A model generated the notes under the pieces. That model saw nothing but the letters and a program-made list of their open reading frames with translations. It was not told the DNA's origin and did no database searches. This document shows, piece by piece, positions 4,425 through 12,411 of a stretch of DNA of 29,870 bases. The stretch comes from a virus. The DNA is taken from the IMG/VR virus record IMGVR_UViG_3300037485_000144, positions 1 through 29,870 of that record; one strand, 5' to 3'. Positions within the stretch are counted from its first letter, which is position 1; each line of letters begins with the position of its first letter. The position numbers and the translations under genes are program-made.

Positions 4425-6627
4425 TGACATGACCACCGTTGGGGTTGTCGCTGAAGGTGCTAATAAGCCTAACGACAAAAAAGACATGCTTGCAACGATG
4501 CGAAGCCGCTTTACTATGGCGGTTTCTGCGTATTCAGAAAGCCGTGAAGACGAGCTAGATGACTTACGCTTCGAGGCAGGCTCACCGGACAACCAATGGC
4601 AATGGCCTGCGGACGTACTGGCTACCCGTGGTTCAGTTCAAGGTCAAACCATCAATGCAAGACCATGCTTAACAATCAATAAGTTACCGCAACATGTTCA
4701 TCAAGTTACTAATGAACAACGCCAAAATCGCCCTTCGGTGAAGGTAATTCCTGTAGATGATAACGCTGACGTAGAGGTCGCGGAGATATTTGAGGGTGTG
4801 ATAAGGCATATTGAGTATATTTCAGATGCAGATGTCGCATACGACACAGCATGTGAAAACCAAGTCACCTATGGTGAAGGCTACATCCGTGTACTCACTA
4901 AATATTGCGACGACAATTCATTTGACCAAGACCTATACATTGGCCGTATCCGCAATTCCTTTAGCGTTTATATGGATCCTACAATACAAGACCCATGCGG
5001 CAGCGATGCTGAGTGGTGTTTTGTCACAGAAGACATGACGAAGGCAGAATACGAGCGTCAGTTCCCTGATGCCGCGCCAATTTCGTCCATGATGCAACAA
5101 GGTGTGGGCGACTCCTCACTAAGTCAGTGGTTGACTGAGAACACAGTGCGTGTTGCCGAGTATTTTTACTACGAGCATACGCCAACCAAGCTAAACTTAT
5201 ACCAAGGCAACATGAGCGCCGTAGAAGGCAGCCGTGAAGACAAAGAATTGAAGGCTTTAGGCTTAAAACCGCTTAAATCACGCATGGCAGACGTTAAAAA
5301 AGTCAAATGGCTCAAAACTAACGGCTTTGAAGTGCTAGAAGAACAAGATTGGGCGGGTAAATTTATACCTGTTATCCGTGTTGTAGGTAACGAATACGAA
5401 GTTGATGGCCGTTTATACGTGTCAGGCTTGATCCGTAACGCAAAAGACGCACAACGTATGTACAACTATTGGGTTTCACAAGAAGCCGAGATGTTGGCAC
5501 TGGCACCAAAAGCGCCATTCATAGGTTACGGCGGTCAATTTGAGGGTTACGAGACACAATGGAAGACTGCAAATACGACAAATTGGCCGTATTTAGAGGT
5601 TAATCCTGATGTAACAGACGGTGCTGGTGCGGTATTGCCATTACCTCAACGCGCTCAACCGCCTATGGCGTCTAGCGGTCTATTACAGGCTAAAGCTGGT
5701 GCATCTGACGATATTAAGTCCTCAACTGGTCAATATGACTCCAGTTTAGGCGCGACAAGTAACGAACGCTCAGGCCGTGCCATCTTAGCGCGTGAAAAAC
5801 AAGGCGACACAGGCACATACCACTACGTTGACAACTTAGCCCGTGCTATACGTCACTGTGGACGTCAATTAGTGGACATGATACCTAAAATTTACGATAC
5901 AGAGCGTATTGCTCGTATTATTGGTGTAGATGGCGAAGTGAAACGGGCTAAAATTAACCCATCACAAGCCGAGCCAGTAAAGAAAATTGTTGATGAAACA
6001 GGCATTGTGATTGAAAAAATTTACAATCCTAGCGTTGGTAAGTACGATGTATGCGTATCGACTGGCCCAAGCTACATGACTAAACGTCAAGAGTCACTAG
6101 ACGCCATGAGCCAACTATTGCAAGGCAACCCACAATTGTGGCAAGTGGCTGGCGATTTATTCGTTAAAAACATGGACTGGCCTGGCGCACAAGAGATGGC
6201 TAAACGCTTTGCTAAGACCATTGACCCTAAACTACTAAGCGATGCCGACGAAGACCCAGCATTGCAAGCTGCACAACAACAACTTGAAGCAATGGGCCAA
6301 GAGTTAGACCAATTGCACGGCATGTTGCAAAACGTCAGCAAATCTATGGAAGCGCAAGACTTGGCAATCAAAGAACAAGAGGCTAACATTAAAGCATACG
6401 ACGCTGAAACTAAACGTATCAGCGCAGTGCAGGCAAGCATGTCACCTGAACAAATCCAAGACATCGTTATGGGTACAGTTCACGGCATGATGGACAGCGG
6501 TGACTTAATTGGCGAGATGCCTGGTAGAGAAATGCCAAACGAAGGGCTAGAACAGCCTGAAGGCATGATGCCTGAAGAACAAATGCAACCTGAACAACCA
6601 ATGATGCCACCCGAAGGACAAATATAA
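4417..6627 (+). CDS. Portal protein, P22 gp1-like
   Basis: 736 residues, close to P22 portal (725). The portal dodecamer forms the DNA entry channel at one capsid vertex and docks terminase and later the tail factors. Visible features: an N-terminal helical segment (MLATMRSRFTMAVSAYSESR), INARPCLTINKLPQHVHQVTNEQRQNRPSV, which is typical for P22-like portals, an aromatic-rich core with WAGKFIPVIRVVGNEYEVDG, the clip/stem segment GATSNERSGRAILAREKQGD, and a long helical C-terminus (residues about 610-700) that would form the barrel, then a Met/Pro/Gln/Glu-rich tail. It overlaps groES and is followed by a TAATG junction with the next gene. Confidence 0.93.
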   Translation: MNDDMTTVGVVAEGANKPNDKKDMLATMRSRFTMAVSAYSESREDELDDLRFEAGSPDNQWQWPADVLATRGSVQGQTINARPCLTINKLPQHVHQVTNEQRQNRPSVKVIPVDDNADVEVAEIFEGVIRHIEYISDADVAYDTACENQVTYGEGYIRVLTKYCDDNSFDQDLYIGRIRNSFSVYMDPTIQDPCGSDAEWCFVTEDMTKAEYERQFPDAAPISSMMQQGVGDSSLSQWLTENTVRVAEYFYYEHTPTKLNLYQGNMSAVEGSREDKELKALGLKPLKSRMADVKKVKWLKTNGFEVLEEQDWAGKFIPVIRVVGNEYEVDGRLYVSGLIRNAKDAQRMYNYWVSQEAEMLALAPKAPFIGYGGQFEGYETQWKTANTTNWPYLEVNPDVTDGAGAVLPLPQRAQPPMASSGLLQAKAGASDDIKSSTGQYDSSLGATSNERSGRAILAREKQGDTGTYHYVDNLARAIRHCGRQLVDMIPKIYDTERIARIIGVDGEVKRAKINPSQAEPVKKIVDETGIVIEKIYNPSVGKYDVCVSTGPSYMTKRQESLDAMSQLLQGNPQLWQVAGDLFVKNMDWPGAQEMAKRFAKTIDPKLLSDADEDPALQAAQQQLEAMGQELDQLHGMLQNVSKSMEAQDLAIKEQEANIKAYDAETKRISAVQASMSPEQIQDIVMGTVHGMMDSGDLIGEMPGREMPNEGLEQPEGMMPEEQMQPEQPMMPPEGQI

Positions 6628-6989
6628 TGAAAGCCTGTGACTTTGTAGGAATACTATTCTTAGCTAGAGACGTGACGCACTCCGTCCACCTAAATACTAG
6701 AAGCTACTCTAAGCATAAGGCTTTGCAGAAGTTTTATGAGAACATAATTGACTTAGCAGACGGTTTTGCTGAAGCCTATCAAGGCCGCCACGGTTTGATG
6801 GGGCCTATTTCGCTTCAGTCAGCTAAGAAAACTACAAACGTGATTGATTTTCTACAAAATCAACTAGAAGAAATTGAAGCGAATCGCTATAAAATTTGCG
6901 ACGAAACAGATTCCGCAATACAGAATTTGATTGACGAAGTAATAGCCCTTTACCTATCAACCTTGTATAAATTGAGGTTCTTAGCATGA
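6627..6989 (+). CDS. Helical phage protein resembling DUF5856
   Basis: 120 residues. FLARDVTHSVHLNTRSYSKHKAL followed by FYENIIDLADGFAEAYQGRHGLMG resembles a conserved phage family that I recall as DUF5856 (ferritin-like, His/Asp/Glu-rich helices). Histidines and acids at regular helix spacing (H17, H21, H30, E39, D43, E49) hint at a four-helix fold, possibly metal-binding, but this is a reading of pattern only. Coupled to the portal by TAATG and to the next gene by an ATGA-type overlap. Function in phage unknown. Confidence 0.65.
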   Translation: MKACDFVGILFLARDVTHSVHLNTRSYSKHKALQKFYENIIDLADGFAEAYQGRHGLMGPISLQSAKKTTNVIDFLQNQLEEIEANRYKICDETDSAIQNLIDEVIALYLSTLYKLRFLA

Positions 6990-7765
6990 ACGTCTTTACC
7001 TCACAAACTCAATTTGGCAAAAATGAAGATTTTGCACTCCAAGTAGCTAGGGGGCAAATTCCAGGGCATTCCGCAATATCCGTATTTGGGTACAATCCTG
7101 ACGTAGATACGGCTGAAGAATCAATTTGGCCTGATGGCGGCACAGTGCCTCACCCAACCGTGGCTTCCGTGCTTAAAATAAGCTCGTCTAGTACGGACGA
7201 TACTTCAGCAGGCACTGGAGCAAGAACTGTCATTATAGTAGGGCTTGATGGAAGCTATAATCAAGTTAGCGAAAGCATAACTTTAAATGGGCAAACAGCA
7301 GTTAACACAACGAACAGTTATCTTTATGTAAATGGATTTTATGTAGCTTCAACTGGATCAGGCGGTGCAAACGCGGGTAATATTAATGCAGGCACAGGTG
7401 TAGTAACTGCGGGCGTCCCTGCTGTATTATATGACATTATCGCAACAGGGTATAATAACCGCACTACCGCACATTATTGCGTTCCAGCGGGTTACACAGG
7501 CTACTTAACTACAGGTGTTATTACTACAGGGCAAGCCTCCGGGTCAACTTCTGTAACGGCGTTTTTAAAACAACACGGCCAAGATGGAATTGTTCGCGTG
7601 GGTGCGGTATCTACGCTTAACAACGGGTCAGTGCAGTATGATTTTTCATACCCGTATATAATTTCAGAAAAAAACTGTGTAGGCGCCTCTGCAATAGGTT
7701 CTGCGGCAAATAACTCAGCAAGTGCATTTTTTAATATTGTTTTAATTAAAAATTATCAGGATTAA
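6986..7765 (+). CDS. Probable virion structural protein (head fibre or decoration type)
   Basis: 259 residues, rich in Gly, Ser, Thr and Asn, predicted almost all beta. The N-terminal segment GHSAISVFGYNPDVDTAEES then IWPDGGTVPHPTVASVLKIS is a pattern seen in structural proteins of aquatic podoviruses lying between portal and coat genes. No enzymatic motif, no signal peptide. Position between portal and scaffold suggests a head surface component, with the next small beta protein as partner. Exact place in the particle unknown. Confidence 0.65.
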   Translation: MNVFTSQTQFGKNEDFALQVARGQIPGHSAISVFGYNPDVDTAEESIWPDGGTVPHPTVASVLKISSSSTDDTSAGTGARTVIIVGLDGSYNQVSESITLNGQTAVNTTNSYLYVNGFYVASTGSGGANAGNINAGTGVVTAGVPAVLYDIIATGYNNRTTAHYCVPAGYTGYLTTGVITTGQASGSTSVTAFLKQHGQDGIVRVGAVSTLNNGSVQYDFSYPYIISEKNCVGASAIGSAANNSASAFFNIVLIKNYQD

Positions 7766-7767
7766 TC

Positions 7768-8034
7768 ATGGCAAACTATAAATATTTAGCTGCAACAGAC
7801 CAAACTAAAGTCGGTGCAGGCAAACTATACGGCATTTTTGTGTCAACAACATCAAGCGGTACTATTACTGTATACGATAGCGCTACATCAAGCACTAGCG
7901 ACGGTAAAATTGCTAACACTATTACAGTAGCTGCAGGTACTCAGTATCTTAGCTTTCCATCAGGTATTTGGTTTAGCAAAGGCTTATATGTAGTATTAGC
8001 TAACACCGCCACCTTTACAGTTGTCTACGAATAG
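7768..8034 (+). CDS. Small beta-rich virion protein, 88 residues
   Basis: Starts MANYKYLAATDQTKVGAGKL, then alternates short hydrophobic strands and Ser/Thr/Gly turns (GIFVSTTSSGTITVYDSATS), ending LYVVLANTATFTVVYE. Such compact beta sandwiches are typical of decoration or fibre-attachment proteins. Starts 3 bases after the previous stop; the ribosome site is inside that gene (caggatt). No named family recognised. Confidence 0.6.
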   Translation: MANYKYLAATDQTKVGAGKLYGIFVSTTSSGTITVYDSATSSTSDGKIANTITVAAGTQYLSFPSGIWFSKGLYVVLANTATFTVVYE

Positions 8035-8051
8035 AATATATTAAAAATGTA

Positions 8052-8068
8052 CTGGTGCATTTCACCAG
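8052..8068 (+). other. Hairpin CTGGTG-CATTT-CACCAG before the scaffold gene
   Basis: Perfect 6-bp stem with 5-nt loop, followed by GGTTTCT rather than a real U-run. A weak terminator or an mRNA-processing stem separating the decoration genes from scaffold and coat. Confidence 0.4.
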
Positions 8069-8086
8069 GGTTTCTAAGGAAACAAA

Positions 8087-8872
8087 ATGAGTGAAAACCA
8101 AGAAGTAGAAGTAATAGCGGAAGTACCCGCGCCAGTAGAAGAAGTTACGACAGCTCCTGAAACTGTAGCAAATGAAGTAGAAGTGTCGGAAGAAAAGCCA
8201 GCAGAAGCAAGCAAGACATTCTCGCAAGAGGAACTTGATGCTGCGATTGGCAAACGCTTGGCAAGAGAACAGCGTAAATGGGAAAGAGAACGTGCTGCAC
8301 AGGCTTCAACCCCTGCGACGCCTAGAGACCTCCCTGCGCCTGAGCAATTTGAGTCAGTAGAAGCATACGCCGAAGCATTGGCCGTGCAAAAAGCTGAACA
8401 ACTGCTTGAGCAAAGAGAGCAACAAAGGCAACAACACGAAATCTTAGAGACGTATCACGATAGGGAAGAAGAAGCCCGTGCTAAGTATGATGACTTCGAG
8501 CAAGTTGCATACAACCCCAGTGTTCCTATTACTAATGTGATGGCTCAATCTATTCAGGCATCTGATGTTGGCCCCGAACTGGCTTATTACCTAGGGACTA
8601 ATATTAAGGAAGCTGAACGGATCTCTCGATTAGCGCCAATCTTACAAGCTAAAGAAATTGGCCGACTTGAAGCTAAAATTGCTAACGAGCCGGTAATTAA
8701 GAAAACAACTAGCGCACCTGCGCCTATTTCGCCTGTCACGGCTAAAGGTAACGGTTCACCAGCGTACGACACGACTGACCCTAGGTCAATGAAGTCAATG
8801 TCTACGTCTGATTGGATTGCTGCTGAAAGAGCTAGACAAGCTAAGGCATGGGAAGCGAAAAGAAACCGCTAA
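8087..8872 (+). CDS. Capsid scaffolding protein
   Basis: 261 residues, highly charged and helical. The N-terminus is acidic and Glu/Val/Pro-rich; then a long heptad-like region (EELDAAIGKRLAREQRKWER, and KAEQLLEQREQQRQQHEILE) is typical for scaffolds; the C-terminus is basic (ERARQAKAWEAKRNR), matching the coat-binding tail of P22-type scaffolds. It lies directly before the coat gene, the usual place, and has an AAGGAAA ribosome site after a small hairpin. The protein would guide prohead assembly and then leave the shell. Confidence 0.85.
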   Translation: MSENQEVEVIAEVPAPVEEVTTAPETVANEVEVSEEKPAEASKTFSQEELDAAIGKRLAREQRKWERERAAQASTPATPRDLPAPEQFESVEAYAEALAVQKAEQLLEQREQQRQQHEILETYHDREEEARAKYDDFEQVAYNPSVPITNVMAQSIQASDVGPELAYYLGTNIKEAERISRLAPILQAKEIGRLEAKIANEPVIKKTTSAPAPISPVTAKGNGSPAYDTTDPRSMKSMSTSDWIAAERARQAKAWEAKRNR

Positions 8873-8892
8873 CTTTTATATAAGGAAACATC

Positions 8893-10107
8893 ATGTCAAA
8901 CTCAATCTTAACCATTGATATGATCACTCGTAAAGCCCTAGAAATCCTAGAGAATAACCTTGTGATCACACGTAACGTAAATCGTCAATACGACGATTCT
9001 TTTGCCGTTGAAGGCGCTAAAATTGGTTCTACTTTGCGTATCCGTTTACCGGATCGTGCTTTAGTAACTGACGGCGCGGCTTTACAAGTGCAAGATGACA
9101 ACGAACAATACACAACATTGTCTGTTGCTTCACAAAAACACATTGGCGTTAACTTCACATCAGCTGAGTTAACAATGCAATTAGACGATTTTGCAGAACG
9201 TGTATTGAAACCACGTATCTCACAATTGGCTTCTAGCGTTGATGCTGACGTTGCTAATGCTTACAAATCAATCTACAACTCAGTAGGTACTCCAGGCACT
9301 ACACCTTCAACTTCATTAGTATTGTTGCAAGCTCAACAAAAACTAAACGAAGGCGCAGCTGTTATGTCTCCACGTTATGCAACTGTTAACCCAGCTGCCA
9401 ACGCGGGCCTAGTTGAAGGTATGAAAGGTTTGTTCAACCCAACTGACACTGTTTCACGTCAATTCCGTAACGGTATGATGGGTATGGGCGTTCTTGGCTT
9501 CGAAGAAGTTAACATGTCTCAATCTATCAAACAACACACCACTGGTACACGTTCTACTAGCGATACTATCTTAGTTAACGGCACTGTTACTACAGAAGGC
9601 CAAGCTACTATCAGCATCGATGGCGGTACAGGTTCAGCTACAGTTACTGTAGGCGACGTGTTTACTGTTGCTGGCGTTTACGCTGTCAACCCACAAACTC
9701 GTGAGTCAACTGGTTCATTGCAACAATTCACTGTGACTGCGGCTAACACTGCTTCAGGCGGCGCTTGGACTAACATCGCTGTTTCACCAGCTATGTACAC
9801 TCCAAACAACGCTTTGGCAACTATCAGTGCCTTCCCACAAGACGGCGCAGCTATTACCTTTGTTGGTGCAGCTTCTACTCAATACGCTCAAAACTTGGTA
9901 TACCACAAAGATGCAATCACTTTTGCGACTGCTGACTTGTTATTACCACAAGGCGTAGACATGGCTTCACGTCAAGTACACAACGGTATCTCTCTACGTG
10001 TTGTCCGTCAATATGACATCAACAATGACCGCTTACCTTGCCGTATTGACGTTCTATATGGCTATAGCGCTGTTCGTCCACAAATGGCGGCCCGTATTTG
10101 GGGTTAG
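8893..10107 (+). CDS. Major capsid protein, P22 coat (gp5)-like, HK97 fold
   Basis: 404 residues (P22 coat is 430). Recognisable family stretches include the N-terminal helix ILTIDMITRKALEILENN, the E-loop/P-domain region GSTLRIRLPDRALVTDG, and FTSAELTMQLDDFAERVLKP, equivalent to the coat segment where P22 has DDxRDET. A central beta-rich insertion (about residues 220-320, TVTVGDVFTVAGVYAVNPQT) corresponds to the I-domain position. Codons differ from neighbours: strong preference for GCT, GTT, ACT and CGT, as expected of a very highly expressed gene. Strong AAGGAAA ribosome site upstream, and a terminator right after the stop. Confidence 0.93.
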   Translation: MSNSILTIDMITRKALEILENNLVITRNVNRQYDDSFAVEGAKIGSTLRIRLPDRALVTDGAALQVQDDNEQYTTLSVASQKHIGVNFTSAELTMQLDDFAERVLKPRISQLASSVDADVANAYKSIYNSVGTPGTTPSTSLVLLQAQQKLNEGAAVMSPRYATVNPAANAGLVEGMKGLFNPTDTVSRQFRNGMMGMGVLGFEEVNMSQSIKQHTTGTRSTSDTILVNGTVTTEGQATISIDGGTGSATVTVGDVFTVAGVYAVNPQTRESTGSLQQFTVTAANTASGGAWTNIAVSPAMYTPNNALATISAFPQDGAAITFVGAASTQYAQNLVYHKDAITFATADLLLPQGVDMASRQVHNGISLRVVRQYDINNDRLPCRIDVLYGYSAVRPQMAARIWG

Positions 10108-10117
10108 TCTAAGTAAT

Positions 10118-10137
10118 CCCCACTTCGGTGGGGGTTT
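10118..10137 (+). terminator. Intrinsic terminator after the coat gene
   Basis: CCCCAC-TTCG-GTGGGG, an extra-stable tetraloop hairpin, followed by GTTTC. It starts 11 bases after the coat stop and probably stops a share of late transcription, keeping coat mRNA abundant. Confidence 0.85.
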
Positions 10138-10165
10138 CAAAATTTATTAAGAAAAGGAAAATATC

Positions 10166-10561
10166 ATGGCAATTCCAAATGGCGCAGGTGGATACCAATT
10201 AGGTGACGGTAATCTAACCGAAGTAAACATCGTAACGCAACCAACCCCAACCGCTAAAGTAGCCGCAGCCACTTTGACTGCTGCTGAATTAGCAACTGGC
10301 ATCATCACTTACTCTGGTGCAGCCGTAGCTTTAACAGTACCTTTAGGTACCGCTTTAGACACCGCTTTTCCTAGTATGAAGGTTGATAGCTGTTTTGACT
10401 TTGTAATTATCAATATAGGCGCAGCTAACGCTGCTACTGTAACGGCTAACACCGGTTGTACTTTAGTTGGTGTTGCGGCTGTTGCAGCGGTAACTTCTTG
10501 CACATGGCGTGTTCGCAAAACTGCTGACGCAACTTATGTGTTTTACCGCGTTGCTGGTTAA
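10166..10561 (+). CDS. Virion protein sharing a 106-residue domain with the tail fibre
   Basis: 131 residues starting MAIPNGAGGYQLGDGNLTEV. Residues 26-131 form a beta domain that repeats, collinearly, at the C-terminus of the 838-residue fibre protein: shared landmarks are ATLTAAE..TGI, GTALDTAF, FDF/FDW and the ending R-R/K-TA-x-TYV-YR. It sits between two strong terminators, directly after coat, with an AAGGAAAA ribosome site. Likely a decoration or fibre-related surface protein; which one is not decidable here. Confidence 0.75.
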   Translation: MAIPNGAGGYQLGDGNLTEVNIVTQPTPTAKVAAATLTAAELATGIITYSGAAVALTVPLGTALDTAFPSMKVDSCFDFVIINIGAANAATVTANTGCTLVGVAAVAAVTSCTWRVRKTADATYVFYRVAG

Positions 10562-10569
10562 TGTAATTC

Positions 10570-10594
10570 CCCGCCCTTCGGGGCGGGACTTTTA
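10570..10594 (+). terminator. Intrinsic terminator
   Basis: CCCGCCC-TTCG-GGGCGGG, a 7-bp GC stem with UUCG tetraloop, followed by ACTTTT. Second of three terminators in 860 bases. Confidence 0.85.
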
Positions 10595-10607
10595 AAAGGA
10601 ACATATC

Positions 10608-10949
10608 ATGCCTAATACCAAAGCTGTCGGCGTTGCATACGCTGACCCACAATTTGACAATGTTACAGTAACCGGCGCTTCAGCTTTTGCTGCCGTAACT
10701 GCTACAACGGTAACCGCTTCTGGCGTTCTTATAGCGGCCGCTGTAGGCGCGGGTAGTTTTACTTCTAGTGGCGTAAACGTCATTAGTAATGCCGTTGCAG
10801 GTTTGTACTTTGTAACTGACGCTATTACTGCTAACTCAACAGTAACTACCGCCCCCGCAGGTTCATTGGCTACTACTAGCAATGCAACAGGCTTAGGTAA
10901 GTTGTTTATTTCTGATGGTAGCAAATGGCAATTCCCTGTTGTAGCTTAA
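10608..10949 (+). CDS. Small structural protein, 113 residues
   Basis: Starts MPNTKAVGVAYADPQFDNVT, a beginning I recognise from small structural proteins of podoviruses. The body is Ala/Thr/Val/Ser-rich and beta (TASGVLIAAAVGAGSFTSSG) and ends GKLFISDGSKWQFPVVA, a short phage structural ending in which a final strand displays GS-W. AAAGGA ribosome site. Bracketed by terminators on both sides, like the preceding gene. Confidence 0.65.
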   Translation: MPNTKAVGVAYADPQFDNVTVTGASAFAAVTATTVTASGVLIAAAVGAGSFTSSGVNVISNAVAGLYFVTDAITANSTVTTAPAGSLATTSNATGLGKLFISDGSKWQFPVVA

Positions 10950-10952
10950 AAA

Positions 10953-10984
10953 AAAGAGGGGGCCTTAAAACCTCCTCTTTATTT
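10953..10984 (+). terminator. Intrinsic terminator
   Basis: AAAGAGGGGG (10953-10962) pairs with CCTCCTCTTT (10971-10980), a 10-bp stem with one G-U pair and an 8-nt loop, then ATTTAT. The A-rich left flank and T-rich right flank mean it could also work on the opposite strand. Confidence 0.75.
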
Positions 10985-10996
10985 ATCGGATAAAAC

Positions 10997-11176
10997 ATGG
11001 CAACCATATATTTACGACACCCTGTTCATGGTACTAAAGTAGCTACTATGATGGAAGAAGCTGAAGCTGATGCACAAAACGGATGGATAGAGTATAATCC
11101 TGATACGCCAGCTAAAATTGTAGCTGAAGCGGCTCCCGTCAATACGCTGGATGTCAAACGACGTAGAAAAGAATAA
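10997..11176 (+). CDS. Hypothetical small phage protein, 59 residues
   Basis: Begins MATIYLRHPVHGTKVATMME, continues EAEADAQNGWIEYNPDTPAK and ends in a basic cluster VKRRRKE. The layout (short strand, helix rich in Glu/Ala, G-W-x-x-Y/F motif, charged tail) is common among small proteins encoded near podovirus capsid genes. The start is set by ATG at 10997 with a weak GGATAA upstream. Function unknown. Confidence 0.65.
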   Translation: MATIYLRHPVHGTKVATMMEEAEADAQNGWIEYNPDTPAKIVAEAAPVNTLDVKRRRKE

Positions 11177-11185
11177 GGAGCTACT

Positions 11186-11698
11186 GTGAATACAAGTGGA
11201 ATATACGCGATAACCAATACAGCTACAAATAGCATGTATATTGGCTCTGCCGTAAATATATCCCGCCGATGGAGAGTTCACAAACATCACCTTGAAAAAG
11301 GCACCCACCACAGTAAACACTTACAAAACTCGTATGTAAAGCATACATCAGCAATGTTTAGCTATGAAATTATTGAGTTTGTAGAAGATAAAAATAATCT
11401 TTTAAAGCGCGAACAAGTTTGGCTAGACTTTTTTAAGCCTGCTTATAATAAAAGAAAACTAGCAGATTCTTGTTTAGGACTTAAAAGATCGGATGAAGCT
11501 AAAGCAAAAATGTCTGCCGCTCAAAAAGGCAAAAAACAATCGCCAGAAACTATTGCTAAACGGGCCGCAGCGCTTAGAGGAAAACCAAGACCTGCGCATG
11601 TAAGGGCAAAAATTAGCGCATCGCACATAGGCATTAGACCTTCCGAAGAAAGTAGGGTTAAAATGTCGATAGCTAAGAAAAAAGGAACTTTAAAATGA
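11186..11698 (+). CDS. Free-standing GIY-YIG homing endonuclease with NUMOD3 motifs
   Basis: 170 residues, starting with GTG and an AAGGAG ribosome site. The catalytic fold is clear: GIY at residues 5-7, YIG at 18-20, the conserved Arg in NISRRWRVH (27/28), and the Glu in the KREQVWLDFFKPAYN block. The C-terminal half has repeated NUMOD3-like DNA-binding modules, GLKRSDEAKAKMSAAQKG, a middle copy around SPETIAKRAAALRGKPRP, and GIRPSEESRVKMSIAKKKG. Such enzymes cut a cognate intron-less or gene-less allele and spread by repair; they are selfish insertions. It lies between a small structural gene and gp4, overlapping the gp4 start by an ATGA, so it is co-translated with late genes. No intron is evident. 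Confidence 0.92.
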   Translation: MNTSGIYAITNTATNSMYIGSAVNISRRWRVHKHHLEKGTHHSKHLQNSYVKHTSAMFSYEIIEFVEDKNNLLKREQVWLDFFKPAYNKRKLADSCLGLKRSDEAKAKMSAAQKGKKQSPETIAKRAAALRGKPRPAHVRAKISASHIGIRPSEESRVKMSIAKKKGTLK

Positions 11699-12411
11699 CT
11701 ACTACTACCGCTGGCGATCAAATTAACGGCGCACTACGTTTGCTTGGAATTTTAGCGGAAGGTGAAACTCCTTCTGCATCTACATCCCAAGACGCTCTTT
11801 CTGCACTTCAACAAATGGTGGACTCATGGAATACTGAGCGTTTGTCTGTATATTCTACCCAAGACCAAGTGTTTAGCTGGCCACCTAACGTATTGTCAAG
11901 AACGCTAGGGCCATCAGGTGATTTTCAAGGCCTCCGCCCTATATTATTTGATGACTCCACGTATTTTAGGGATCCATCAAGCGGTATCTCTTTTGGTATT
12001 AAGTTTATTAACCAACAACAATACAACGGCATTGCGGTTAAAACAGTGACGTCTACCTACCCACAAGTGATATGGGTAAACATGACTTACCCTGACGTTG
12101 AAATGTATGTCTATCCTAAGCCTACAAAAGTCCTAGAGTGGCACTTTGTATCCGTAGAAGAACTAACCCAGCCTGCTACCTTGGCAACTAATTTGCATTT
12201 CCCTCCAGGCTATCTACGTGCGTTTAAATACAACTTAGCTTGCGAGATAGCACCTGAGTTTGGCGTAGAGCCGTCACCTACTGTGTCACGCATTGCGATG
12301 ACATCTAAACGTGACTTGAAACGCATCAACAATCCTGACGACATTATGTCCATGCCTTACAGCATTGTGGCTACACGTCAACGCTTTAACATTTTTGCCG
12401 GTAACTACTAA
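11695..12411 (+). CDS. Head-to-tail adaptor, P22 gp4-like tail accessory factor
   Basis: 238 residues. The N-terminal GDQINGALRLLGILAEGETP then SQDALSALQQMVDSWNTERL is the signature helical start of P22 gp4-type connector proteins, which bind below the portal after packaging. The middle (FINQQQYNGIAVKTVTSTYP, WVNMTYPDVEMYVYPKPTKV) is beta-rich, and the end PGYLRAFKYNLACEIAPEFG followed by a basic helix is also family-typical. P22 gp4 is shorter (166), but this longer form is common elsewhere. Start overlaps the endonuclease stop; its stop overlaps gp10-like start. Confidence 0.87.
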   Translation: MTTTTAGDQINGALRLLGILAEGETPSASTSQDALSALQQMVDSWNTERLSVYSTQDQVFSWPPNVLSRTLGPSGDFQGLRPILFDDSTYFRDPSSGISFGIKFINQQQYNGIAVKTVTSTYPQVIWVNMTYPDVEMYVYPKPTKVLEWHFVSVEELTQPATLATNLHFPPGYLRAFKYNLACEIAPEFGVEPSPTVSRIAMTSKRDLKRINNPDDIMSMPYSIVATRQRFNIFAGNY

